Positions 25,163-39,397 of a DNA stretch of 64,000 nucleotides are shown here, one piece after another (positions within the stretch are counted from its first letter, which is position 1; every line of letters begins with the position of its first letter). The notes below the pieces were generated by a model, which worked only from the letters and a program-made list of their open reading frames with translations, ran no database searches and had not been told where the DNA came from. A program made the position numbers and the translations under genes. Source of the DNA: Oscheius sp. JU75 (Eukaryota; Nematoda; Chromadorea; Rhabditida; Rhabditidae); NCBI GenBank assembly GCA_037178855.1, contig JASJZC010000002.1:6150501-6214500 (forward strand), read 5' to 3'.

Positions 25163-27148
25163 ATGGAGGACAGTATAAAGTCGGAATCGTTCTATAGTTC
25201 CTCGTCGGATGAGGAAACAGCCCCAGTTGAACCATGCTCTTCGAATGAGAAACAGGGATGGCTAGAGATGGCTTCCGAGAAGATCAAGAAGTTTGTTTTT
25301 AAGAAATTTAATAATATTGCTGTACGATTCAGGGCCAGTAACATTATTTCCCAGAAGAGCGGCAAGTCTAGAACCGAGCTGAAAAACAAAATGTCGAGTA
25401 CTTGGAATGCGCTAAAGTACTCAGGTTAACCTTAATTTATAATCAAGAACTTTGTTCAATTTAGATAAATGGCAACTAGATCAGTCGAAAGCCTACGATC
25501 AAAAAAAAGTCATCTGGCTATTAGGGTGTTACTATGGGCCTGAAACTGAAGGTATGGTTTGTTCACAAAAAAAAGATTGCACGTAGCGCGTAACTTTACA
25601 AATCTACCTATCAGATTGACCCCATATTTTGGCTAGAGGCTCAGAATCCACCCCGCTGCACGCGCGAATACTATCAGCCCGATACGATAACTTAGAATGG
25701 GCCTCCTCAGACAGAATTTTCTGGATTTAGCCGATATTTCGAAAATTTCAGGCCACGTAAGAATATCGGGACACTAGTCATTGTTTTTTTTTTTTGAACG
25801 AACCATATTTCAAATAGTTCAAGCTTTAGAAGGACGTATACATAATAGCTTTCACGACTTTGCAAAGGACTACTACTCGAGGATTTGGATCACCTACAGG
25901 ACGGGAATGCCGCCTTTTGAGGGAACCGAGGTGATCATGAAGTTTTGCATTTTCATACAGTTCTTTAAGGTTACAACAGATTGTGGCTGGGGCTGTATGC
26001 TCCGATCCGCTCAGATGATGATAGCACAAGCTATTTGTAAAGGACGTCTAACGAGAAGTATGGTCGACAGATTTATATTTCACTTAAACTTTTTCAGATT
26101 GGAGGTTTCGAGGCCGTAAGCCATCAGTTGTCAAACAGTTTCACGAAGAGCATCCTCCGGAAGTCGCAGAAAGCGTTCACAGTTTCGATGAGGAACATCT
26201 GTCAATCATCAGATTGTTTGAAGACACTCCCAGTGCTCCATTAGGCATCCATTGTCTGATTCAGTTGGCTAGAGAAAACAAGGGGAAAGACGCTGTCGGT
26301 TGTTGGTACAGCGCTTCGGAATCTATATCGTTGATGAAGTAAGTATTTTATTTGTAAAAAAAAATTAAATTTGTTTTTAGACGAGCCTTACAACTGACCG
26401 CCTCTCCTTTGACCAGTGACCTCGCAGTTCTTTTAGTAGTTGATGGTCATTTAAAAATGGGAGAGGCTGAAAGATTAAGTAGGAATTGGACGAAAAAATT
26501 GCTCATCGTTGTGACAATCAGATTAGGAACTATTTCTGTTAACAAGGTGAACATTTTAAATATTTTTAATCTATACTCTTGCAGGTCTACTACAATCACA
26601 TAAAACAACTATTCTCTATGGAAACTTGTCTTGGGATGCTTGGAGGTCGTCCAGATCATTCATTGTACTTTATCGGTGTCCATAATAAGGTAATTTTACA
26701 TTTTTCTATGTCAAACACAACTTATAGGAAATTATATATTTGGATCCACATGTGGCTCACGAATACATGCCACTGAACGACGAGTCATTCACAAAAAGCG
26801 AATCAAAACACCCGCTTTCCTCCTACCATTGCAAAAATCTGTCCAAGATGCCCTTCCACGAAATGGATCCAAGTTGTGCCGTCGGTTTCTTCCTACAGAA
26901 CCAGGAAGAACTTGAAAAGACTGTCAAAGCTTTGAACCTGGTAAGAGATGGAAGTTTTGTCTGAAGTGCTGTTTCAGAGCCAAGTGATTGACGTGGACTT
27001 GGGAGAAGGCCTGGGAAATAAGAGAACACGAGATCCGATCTTCACAGTTATTTACGGAGAAGAGACCAGTTCCTTGGAAAATTCTTCCGGACAGACCTCA
27101 CAAGAAGAGAAAGATATTGCCGAGCAGCACGGATTCGAGCTTTTGTAG
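25163..27148 (+). CDS. atg-4: Cysteine protease ATG4 (autophagy)
   Basis: ATG4 processes Atg8/LC3 proteins and removes them from lipid. The first exon encodes a Ser/Asp/Glu-rich N-terminus (MEDSIKSESFYSSSSDEE). The next gives VIWLLGCYYGPETE. The catalytic cysteine is in TTDCGWGCMLRSAQMM near 25980-26010. The Asp-His pair is in IYLDPHVAHEY near 26735-26765. The family tail motif MDPSCAVGFFLQNQEE and an acidic C-terminus ending EQHGFELL follow; the last residues resemble the C-terminal LC3-interacting FEIL motif of vertebrate ATG4B. The exact acceptor before VTTDC is ambiguous (either CAG before TTCTTTAAG or AAG after it). C. elegans has two paralogs, atg-4.1 and atg-4.2; I cannot assign which. 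Its stop is 65 nt from the convergent K2P gene's stop. Confidence 0.93.
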
Positions 27149-27213
27149 TTATGTAAACTAGCCTTGCGTACTCGGGTATTATCGTCCAGTTAGGTCATAT
27201 ATTAAAGGTGCAA

Positions 27214-29606
27214 CTAAACAGCAAATGAAACATAATCTCGTTTAAGAAGTGGCGTTGTTTCGCTGTCCTTGTGCTCGCAGATCGAGTCCATGACTTCGAT
27301 TGTCTTCGAGTGGCCCAGAACTAAAAAGATGCATATGACAAAATAAAAACAGTCTACATTGTTTACGGAACTCGAGTTTATCCGTCTTGACAAAGAGCGC
27401 TCGCGAAAGAGGCGATCGCTGGCCATCTTTGAAGACGGCCGTAGCACTGAACATGTAGAACCAGTCGTAGCGAAGATCAGGAAAGACTACCTAAATTAAC
27501 TATTATCTAGGATCCAAATATTCGAACCACCTTCCGACCGTTCACAGGAATCTTCTCCCATTCTGACAAGTTCGCATGTGGGTTCTCAGTAAAGTATACG
27601 ATATAGTTTTTAACATCGTGCGTTCGTTTGAACGGCGGCTCCCAGGTGAGCTCGATTGTGTTGGCGTTGACTTTGGTTGCTAGAATGTGTTGCGGTGATA
27701 GTTGTGGCTCTGAGTAATGCAGTTCACGTGCTTACTGGACTACTAACCGGTGTACTGAACCAGATAGACTGGTTTACTCTCTCCGTGTTTGCTGACAGCC
27801 GTAATTCGGAACTCGTAGAGAGAACACGAGTCCACGCTCATTATCTCAACATGGTTGGCTTTGATGCCTTTCAACTCTCTTCTTTTCCCATCTTCTTGAT
27901 GTCTGAAACAGTTTTCAACTAACATTAGACCAAAACCTACTTGAGTCTGTAAGAAACATTGTAAATGACGTCGGTGTCGGAAGAAAAGGCTGGAGCCCAA
28001 GCCAGTCGAACAGAATACGCCGAAGTACTGACGACTTGACATTCAGAAGGTGGATCTGGCGGCTGACGAGCAAACATGAAGCGCTCATTGGGTACTAAAC
28101 TTAGGTTTGAGGAAAGCCTGTAGAGATACTTACAAACATGACTGCCTCTCCTCTTGTCCTTCTTCTTTTTTGATTTCTTCCTCGCCAGTTCACTGTAATC
28201 CTTGTGAGCGAAAATCATTCCTTTAGCCAGTTGAGCCAAAAGGGAGGCCATTGCCTGTCGTCTTCTTCTAGCTTTCGCCTCTCTGATCAGGTAGAACGGA
28301 TTGTTACTCTTCAGCTTGCGACCAAGGTAGTGAATCTCCTTCAGGTACATTCTTCCCACGACATCCATGCACATTGTGGTGAGAACTACACCTCCCAGCA
28401 CAAGGAACAATGTGATCCAGATGTTGTTTGAGTTTGGACGGAAATCTCCGAAGCCTCCAAGGTTTGTTTTAAAGAAAATTGATTAAAACAGCGTACCGAC
28501 AGTTAAAATACTGATGAAGGTGAAGTACGTTGACTCGACATAGCTCCATGCTTCTTTCTGTTGAATGACAAAGGAGGCCAGAAGTCCGTAGAAAAAGACA
28601 AACATGAAGACGACAACTGGTGGGAAACGGATCAAGCGAACACGATCGAGAATTTCCTGCACGCTAATTTTAAAATAAGGTAAAACAAGCTACCTGTTCG
28701 TCCTCGTCATCTTGAAAAATAGGCTCGTTTGCATCTTCTGTGTTGCCCTTTCTCTTAGCCTTCCACCGCATCCACGCCTTCCAAGCCTCGTAGTGAAGAA
28801 GAAACACACTTTCGGACAAAAATTTAGCCACATTGGCTACCGTGACTAGGGTCAAAGGTATGCCTGAATGGTAACTATTATTAATACTAAAAACCATACC
28901 GATGAGACAGTAGATGACACCAAACAGACGGCCTCCAAATGTGATAGGAGCTACGTAGCCATAACCAATCGATGTCAACATCGTAGTTGTGAAAAAGACT
29001 GCGTTGGGAAAGTCCCAAGTCGGAGAATCTTCATCATAGCCGTGTCTGGAGGCCCGATGAGCTGTGAAGACAGTATCAACGTAGTCGTCAAACTCTTGCT
29101 TCGAGGCTTCTTTTATAGCAGTGGTTAGCTCTTCTATGCTCTAAACTACGGCTTGTTTTGCTTTTTGTCCAGTTCCCAGAAATAATATTACGTAATTAGA
29201 AACATACTAAATGTTTCTCCTTGCTCCTCTCTGTCAGTTCCCAGATTCTGTCCATATAAACCTTTCCGCTGTTTTCAATATTGGCGATTTGCTCCTGTTT
29301 AACTTCCTAAATCTCAAACTACTCGCGAAATAAAAATTACGTACTTTGAAGTGTTCTCCTTCAAGGCTCTGGAACAGCAGGGCTCCTCCGATGATGTAGG
29401 AGGCTGTAGTGACGACCAGCATCAAATGTGGGGAGAAGAATCTCGCCATGATGAGTCGGTAGGCAACCCTGGAAGGAGAAGAGGGAGTCAAATGCTATCC
29501 TGCTATCCTCCGCCATCGTCCTCTTTGACAAGTTGCTCCCCAGGGAGGAAGGGTCAGTCGCGGGTGTTGGAAGCTTCAAAAAATTGAGAGCGGAAACGTA
29601 CCTCAT
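27214..29606 (-). CDS. Two-pore-domain K+ channel (TWK/K2P) with two C-terminal fibronectin type III domains
   Basis: Start ATG at 29606 lies about 30 nt after a GTCTAG acceptor and splices (MR|VAYRLIMARFF) into M1 (HLMLVVTTASYIIGGALLFQ). Pore 1 is TTTMLTSIGYGYVAP near 28970, followed by M2 (GVIYCLIG|IPLTLVTVANV). M3 is VVVFMFVFFYGLLASFV, pore 2 ISILTVGFGDFRP, and M4 ITLFLVLGGVVLTTMCMDVV. After a basic cytosolic stretch (ARKKSKKKKDKRR) come two complete FN3 domains. FN3-1 runs from PPDPPSECQVVS to YEFRITAVSKHGESKP; FN3-2 runs from SPQHILATKVNANTIELTWEPP to FSATAVFKDGQRSPLS. The tail contains ETTPLL, a match to the acidic dileucine sorting pattern. Several introns are 30-40 nt (36 nt after pore 1). 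The channel identity is firm; a K2P channel with FN3 domains is unusual and no frame break separates the parts. Confidence 0.9.
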
Positions 29607-32310
29607 TATCGATGAAGGTGCGAATGAAATTCTAGACAGCAGTTGGCATTTGGGTAATTGATCAAAGGGGCTTCTGAAACTAAAGCAATTATCGGGGTCA
29701 ACTGTTGTAATTGTAATTTTCTGGTCTTCGAACTACTACTGTTAAAAAAATTCATTTTTTATTAGCACTGTCACAAGTGATATGCAATATTGCATTTCTA
29801 TATTAGGGTATTTAATCTACCAGTTGGATATTTATTGAAAGATGACATCTCTTCAAAGCCCTAGCAGATCCAGTCTGCCTCCAAATAGTGTCGGTCTTGA
29901 CCTGAGCAGCTACTTAACAAGTGTCAAGCTGTCAGTAGTCTCGGTCTCTTCTCTCCCAGTGCTCCTTCCTCGACCGTCTGTCGGTCATACATTAGAGCGG
30001 GATCGTTTGGCGGCCGCTTGCACAACGAGCAGCGATTTGGGGGCAATCTTGAGGCCAATTAGGGCTATCAGCTGGTCTCAAGACAATGTAGAAGCCGCTT
30101 AATTGACACGCATCCCTATTCTTTATGCCGCCTTTTCCTCTCACCGACCCCCTGAAAATGACTGTTCTTCTCTTTCAGTGTCCTTAGTATGGGCCAGATT
30201 GTGCACACAACAGACGTGTTAGGCGGTACATTAAGAAGGCAAGATGATACGGATAAAAGGCAAACAGAGGACGTGGTTCAGAATGGGCAAATACGGAGGC
30301 AGCGAGATCTGAATTCTTAATTTATAAAATATATTTTCTGAGCATATGTTTGGTACTGTAGACTCCACCACTTAGAAACTTCAAGGAGAGAGACTCTAGG
30401 CTCGTAGTTCTTGTCGTCTCATTATTTATTGCCAGTGACACTTATTACATTCTGTGATACGTTTTTCAGAACATCTTTTTAAATAACTTACCAATTCTAA
30501 AACCATTCTGGAACGTTTCTTGAAACTACTGGATCAGCCTAAAGCTACATCGACCAATATTGGTTACTTATTACAACCGAGAGTGAGGCTGCATCTTTGT
30601 ACACCGTTTTAAACTCTAAAAAGAAGCTGATAGGATCTGGAGAATCTCCTTTGAGCTTACAGAACGTTGAATTAACAAGCTAAGAGTTTGTACGAGAGAC
30701 CCTTGTAACCAAATCTGGTCCCTCTACTTCGGAAATTGCAGAAGCTTCTAGGAGAGAGGCTAGTCTCGTAATTGTTGTCGTCTCATTATTTATGCGGTAT
30801 GCCCGCTCCCCAAACTCCTTCGTCGAATCTACGAGCCTCGTTTCCACCTCCCCGTAAAACCTGCTGAAGGTGTTATTGTTTGTATTCTCTGCGGGTCTAG
30901 GTGGCTCTTTGACGGCCGCGCGACCCATCAAAGACTCCCCGGTGGCAGAAGGTGTCATCGGTGCCGGAAACGGTAGACTCTACTCCTAATGGATACCGAA
31001 GAGGAGAAGCATATTAGAAAGAGTCCTGAGGCAGCTGTCTTTCTTCGTCCTTATTAGTCGCCATTGACAAGATTTAATTGCCTTGTCTGTACGACACGAG
31101 GACACAAATTGGCCAATTGCGCACACTGTAGGTCTGCTTGAAGAAACGAACCGGAAGATAAGGACAGCTGCTCCTGTCCTAAGAAACTGTATTCGGTTTT
31201 ACAGAAACCCACACGTACTCTCTCTGCTCATTATTTTGAACGTGGGAACGGACAGATCAGCACTACTCTATGAGGTTAGGGATCTGAGCTTCAAAAACTT
31301 AACTTTCCTCTAAACTTATATTGATCAAAATGGTAGAAGTATGATTCCAGACGGTCATTAGCTTTCCCTTTGATTTATAGACTCCGAAAGGTTTCGCGCA
31401 TAGCCACACCTGGCGCCTTGCCTCTAATGGAGAGTCGGCTACGTGCCTCTGTTACATAATTAATTGGTTAGGGTGCTGTGCCGAGAAGAGAGGAGCCCAT
31501 TTAACGGGCATCTTTAACGGTTAAGCCGACAAAGACTGGCAATTGACAGTCTGAGGCAGTTAGAAAGATATTGTCACTTTTCAAAAATCATTGTTTCTTA
31601 GCCATCCCAGTACCCAATAGTGTTTACAAACAAACTAGTAAAAATGAAAAATGTACGTTTAGGTACTAGGATGGGTGACTAGGTGACAATAATTTCTTCT
31701 TGCATTACTCTACAGAATTAATCTTGAAGAGAATACTGTTTTCTTCTTTGAGAAATACACATAGAAAACTTTTGCATCGAGAAATATTTCCTTTCTACGT
31801 AAATGTTCTTCTCTTCTTCAAAAAAACACTCGATTCTCTCAACCGGAAATGTTTTATAAAGTTGTAGTGCAGCTAACAGAAAAACTGTTATCACCACAGA
31901 TTCAGACTCCCATTGATTTCACCTGCCGAGACAGTACAGGCGTCGCCTCACAAGAGACAAAGTGTACTTGTACATCACTTTGATCAGTTGTCCTCTGTTT
32001 TCTGATTCACTCCTAGCCAGTTCCTTCCTTTTGATACCTTTGGCCTGATTGTCCCCCGCACATCCTGCGCTGTCAATTTCCGCAGTCTCCGGCTGCTCTC
32101 CGCACCGCTCCTACTCTCTCCCGCACCTCATCAGAATCCAATCACAGTATCAGGGTGATAATAACTGACGTCAAGACAGCTTGTGACTGTCATCACAGCC
32201 ATGAGCAGAGCGGCTGGAGCCAATTGGAAGACTCCGCCCTTCTGTGACCCGCCTCCTCCTCTCGCTATGGTCGAGGCGATTTTCGCAAACGGGAAGGAAG
32301 CGGATCCGGA
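29607..32310. other. Intergenic region with a duplicated 50-bp block, no gene recognised
   Basis: About 2.7 kb upstream of both the K2P gene (leftward) and the ETS gene (rightward). Short frames at 29842-30102 (+) and 30680-30958 (-) lack family resemblance and splice signals, and I do not call them. The region probably holds both promoters. The 150 bases before the ETS start are GC-rich and may be its 5' UTR. Confidence 0.5.
30383..30795 (+). repeat. Two direct copies of a ~50-bp block about 350 bp apart
   Basis: Near 30383: CTTCAAGGAGAGAGACTCTAGG, then CTCGTAGTTCTTGTCGTCTC and ATTATTTAT. Near 30745: CTTCTAGGAGAGAGGCTAGT, then CTCGTAATTGTTGTCGTCTC and ATTATTTAT. The order and spacing are preserved, so this is a local duplication or two copies of a dispersed element. 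Confidence 0.65.
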
Positions 32311-35220
<2,910 letters not shown>

Positions 35221-36041
35221 GAAGCTTAGACTCTTTCAAACCAAAAAGTGATCTCTCCCTAATTGATCTCGACGAATTGAGCCCAGTGTGTTCTCTTCCC
35301 CCATTTCTTCTTGCGGTTGTTCTAGCACTCTATTAATCTCCGTGTGTGTACATACTGCTCTATATATTCTTGTTAACAGGATACAAAAAGCTCCCGCATG
35401 TAATCTAAATAAAGTCTATATTATTCAGAGGCAGATTCGACACCCTTCAGAGCACTCGAACCCTTGGCATAGGTCCGAAAAGAAACTTTTTAATAACAAC
35501 TGTACCATCAACATCTCGGGTACAGATGGAGAAAGTAAACCACTGCTGGGAATAGCGCGAAAAAACCTAACCCTTTGGTGCTAAGATAACGAACTCGTTA
35601 CGCTATGTTTACTAGAGATGTCTGACTTGATTTTCCCATTTGAACTAATAATCTTCACATTGTTGTTTGACACCTGGACAACCGACTCATTATGCCGTTC
35701 ATAGTATTTGATGTCAATTGAAAGATTACTCCTACCATCCTGGTGGTTGATTGACCAATTAGTTATCTCGCTCATCACTCTGTTTTCTATTCTCAGAAGT
35801 CCCTTCTGAACAAAGTTTGTTCGTCTTTCTTCCTAGCAACTCATGCAGAAAACTCACATACTTGTGTAAGTTCTCACGGCGTTAATGTCATATATCCTCA
35901 AAAATCTCACGACACCTGAGTAATTAGGTCTAAAGGACATTCCTCTCCCCCGTTGTGTGACGAATCCCTCCTTTTTCTCAAGAAGGCGAAGTCGACTAAT
36001 TCTGCCATTCAGAAGGCGGCTTTTCTTGGCCACGATATTCA
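35221..36041. other. Intergenic spacer, ETS 3' UTR and srx promoter region
   Basis: AT-rich with AATAAAG near 35407 as a possible polyadenylation signal. No gene recognised. Confidence 0.5.
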
Positions 36042-38105
36042 ATGACTTCTGTGCCGTCAGAACGAATGGAGAGCATACTCGATGCAGCTATTATACTCGT
36101 GGTATGTTTGTTAAAAAAGTACTGTTTCCGTCAAACTTTAATACCAGCGGGCATTCGTTGCCCAAGTTTCGAGCACATTCAATGTTGTCATCGAATTCCT
36201 TGGCAGGACAGAACTTGTCGTTTTTTGTTTGTTTTTTGTTCTTTTAAAGTCATCCAATTTGGGTGACAACTTTCTTCTTGCGTTTCGTGGTCCGGAACAA
36301 CAGTACAAACATACGATCTCTACAAGATTCTTATAAACAACAAGCTTGCAAAATCAGGGATACCTTTTTTCCATTGTCAGATTGCTTCTCTCGAAATAGC
36401 CTCGGTTCTGCTCGTAAATAACTCCCTATAATTAGTATTAACTTTCCTTTCCAGTTTGCTCATGCTCGTAAAAGTTATCCGAAGCAGAAACCTCTTTTCA
36501 AGGACTACATGTGTTTTGAACGCTGCGGATTAAACCCAAGAGATTATCACAGAGATCGAAAAGTTGATCTTAGACCATTCTTTTACAGATCTGTCTGGTT
36601 GGAATAATTTCCAACGCCGTGTCTGCCATTGTTCTGACAAGGAATCGAGTGTTCAGGTAGGGTCTGTGCTTCACTAAATACATAATGTTCAGGAACCCAT
36701 TTGGTATGTTGACAGCGGTTCATGCACTGGCAAATCTTGGTATTCTGCTCATCTTTCTGTTCTGGTCTGTTCCACTGATGCTTGTGTGAGTTTGATTCCT
36801 AGCTCGGGTCCAATAGGATTTCCAGATACCCCTCTCCCAAGCTCCCAACTTTAAACAATCGTCTTGGTCAACTCTCGCTATTTTTTGTTGAAGCTGCCTT
36901 CCACGCTTGCCTCTTCATTAGCCTCAACAGGTATGAATGGGTAGAAAAAGTCACAAATAGAACTCCAACGAACGCCCAGTTTTCAGATTAACTGCCATTT
37001 CTTCCCCGTCTTTCTACCGTAATCGCTTCACAATTCGGCTTACGATCTTTATCGTAGCCTTCATTATCTTCATATCTCTGGTGTACTGGTCTGTTTACTT
37101 TTGGCGTAAGTGTTCTTTGTATCCTGTCAAATGAGAGATTTCAGCTGAATGCTACTTCTACTTTGACCCCGAAACTAACGTTTGGACGTTTTCCTTAGAG
37201 CAATGTGGAGTCTTCTTGGCGAGATATGTGGATATGGGCTACAACGTCTCTTTATTCGGTGTTATCGGAGTGCTGGATTTGACAACACTGTTTCTACTTC
37301 GGGGAGCCAACAAGGTGGTTTTGGGAGTTGAGAGAATGTTGCAAGATTATGAGAATAGATTGTTGATTTTAGCCAGATCACTGCAAGACCTTTTTAGGGG
37401 CTTGCGTTGGAACCGCAACTAGACTGTTGTAGTTCCAACACAAGCCACTAACGAACTTTCGGGGAATCTGACCAGTAGTAGCAATTTGCATTTCTTATGA
37501 TCAGCTCTTTCACTAATCGTTACCTTGGAAAATGTCCTTGCGCATTGTTGTCAACATACGTAGCATTTTTCGGTAATTCGTTATAGTGGCCACATCCAAA
37601 GACGCTCTAATAGCAAGACCATGAAGCTCTACCCCCTATGTTGTTACTCTGTACTTATACGGGAAATGTTCAAGCTACCCTCATAATGTCCCCCAAATCC
37701 CTCGTTTATTGCCTTTTTTTCAGAAACTGGGCTCCGATACCGAAGGCTCCCGTCGACGAAACAGACGAGAGATCCGATTTTTTGCCCAGGCCTTTATCAA
37801 CACCGTGATTTACATCGTCATGCTGATCTCTTTCCATGTCATCAGCTACAAAGTCGAGTCTGAATTTGCCATTTTTTTGGCAACAACAGGAGTATGGGGC
37901 TTCTCGCATTCCTGTGGAGGGTTAGAAATCTTCCGACTCTTATATGCGAACTTTCAGTGTCATACTGGTCCTTTTCAATAAGGAGATTTGGAGGGTTTTC
38001 ACTAATCCCAGTCACTTTTTCTCTTATATGTTCGATTCGAGATCCACGACGATCAATCAAACTACAGTTACTATCAAAAGATCAGATGTTGTCTCAATCT
38101 TCTGA
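36042..38105 (+). CDS. srx-type seven-transmembrane chemoreceptor, gene 1
   Basis: A nematode-specific chemosensory GPCR. The first exon, 36042-36101, encodes MTSVPSERMESILDAAIILV. After a 480-nt intron the chain continues ICLVGIISNAVSAIVLTRNR, then the family motif FRNPFGMLTAVHALANLG, LFFVEAAFHACLFISLNRL, TAISSPSFYRNRFTIRLTIF and GYNVSLFGVIGVLDLTTLFL. A basic loop precedes TM6 (EIRFFAQAFINTVIYIVMLI). TM7 spans the last intron: GVWGFSHSCGG|VILVLFNKEIWR. The tail ends SDVVSIF. All introns except the first and the 37315-37722 one are short. The downstream receptor at 39398 has the same exon plan and tail, so the two are tandem paralogs. Ligand unknown; expected in sensory cilia. Confidence 0.88.
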
Positions 38106-38196
38106 GCATAAAAGTGTAAAGATTCAAAATAGCCAGTCAAGACAGGTCACCTCTCACCAAGGTTTCCAAAGTCAGTTCTGTCTCTGATCTTCGCCG

Positions 38197-38421
38197 ATGC
38201 GGCTCGTTTACCTTCTCCTCTTCGTTTCCTACTACTCGACAGCAGCCGACATGACGACCCGGTTCTCGGTCCACGAATGGTGGGACATCATGTGCATTGG
38301 CTTCGGCGTCCTCGTCCTTCTTGTCTGCTGCTGCATTGTCGGCTGCATCGTCTGCTCTGGGGAGAAGAAGCGAGAGAGCCTGGTGACTTTCACGAAAACG
38401 ACAGTCGTCTATCCGGAATGA
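38197..38421 (+). CDS. Small single-pass membrane protein, 74 aa
   Basis: A single uninterrupted frame with a signal peptide (MRLVYLLLFVSYYSTAAD), a short lumenal segment (MTTRFSVHEWWD), a Cys-rich membrane span (IMCIGFGVLVLLVCCCIVGC) and a basic cytosolic tail ending FTKTTVVYPE. The architecture is what small nematode membrane proteins often show; I recognise no family. It starts 92 nt after the srx-1 stop on the same strand, a spacing typical of nematode operon partners. Function unknown. Confidence 0.6.
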   Translation: MRLVYLLLFVSYYSTAADMTTRFSVHEWWDIMCIGFGVLVLLVCCCIVGCIVCSGEKKRESLVTFTKTTVVYPE

Positions 38422-38589
38422 GTCTTGATTATGAAGTTTCTTATGAATCGACGACTTGATCGATTGTGGACAGAGAGCAGAGAGACAGAGAGACATAGAA
38501 ACACCTACTGATAAAGGGTTGCAATGTATGTAGTTTGGGTAACTTTCACTAGTACAGAGTTCGCACCAACTAGCCTCAGATAGAACTGT

Positions 38590-38830
38590 TGACACACCTA
38601 ACAGCCAAGATTAGGTCAACTTGTCAAGTCGTGTCACGCATAATGCGCCTTTTTCGGAGTTACTCGAGGTGTACTACCCGATGCTCTCCCAACGACTCGT
38701 TGTCAATTCTACCCGTCTATCGTCGTCAGTAGCTAATTCCGAACTGACTGCCAGTTTTGGAGGGGATAAGGAGGATTTTTGCTCGGTAAGTCAGGGAGAC
38801 GTAAATCATCAGGCTGGGGAGCCAAAGTGA
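38590..38830 (+). repeat. Dispersed repeat family, copy 3
   Basis: Contains AACTTGTCAAGTCGTGTCA, then CTCCCAACGACTCGTTGTC and CGTCAGTAGCTAATTCCGA, in the same order as the copy at 12661-12960. An AGAGACAGAGAGACATAGAAAC tract lies just before it at about 38478. A short CTTGACA...TGTCAAG inverted pair follows at about 38909-38934. Confidence 0.6.
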
Positions 38831-39397
38831 CAGAGAAACTGAACGTGAAGGAATTTCCTTTGGTAGAAGAAACATAGTGATACTTATCTGACGGTGAGAC
38901 GTATCAGCTTGACAAGATCTAGCATGTCAAGTTAGTATTCAATTTGCAAGAAAGAAAAGGGACGTTTGTGTCTCTCGTGACTCCTACATATAAAAGATGG
39001 CATTTTTACCATAATCCCCCAAATAATGTCATGCCCTTCTCTTAAATCCTAACGCCTCCGTCTCATTTTTAACTCTTTTTCACATTTAGAAGATCACATT
39101 TTCCGACTTGGCCATGTTTTGCAAACTTATAAAACAGATCAAACGCTAGAAGTTTGCAGTTTGCTTTAAAAATCAGTTATTCTTACGGAAATGAGGCGCG
39201 GGAAATTGATAATTCATTGCGTTGAACAGGTGGTGCGCAGCCCTTCTAATTGCTTCCGTCAGTACCGTGATTCTCTTTCACAGAATGATAAACCCCCTTT
39301 GGTTGAATAATCTTTTCCCTGTTCAGCCTGGCTGAGCTTTGATGAGTGTTGGCTGAGGTGGAAAGCGACACAGCCTGACTATATTTGTTTCCCAAAG
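38831..39397. other. Intergenic spacer before srx gene 2
   Basis: AT-rich, no gene recognised; expected to contain the promoter of the second receptor. Confidence 0.45.

Noticed and set aside
27677-27922. Plus-strand frame starting with a hydrophobic stretch like a signal peptide
   Set aside because: Antisense to the FN3 exons of the K2P channel, which keep phase across introns.
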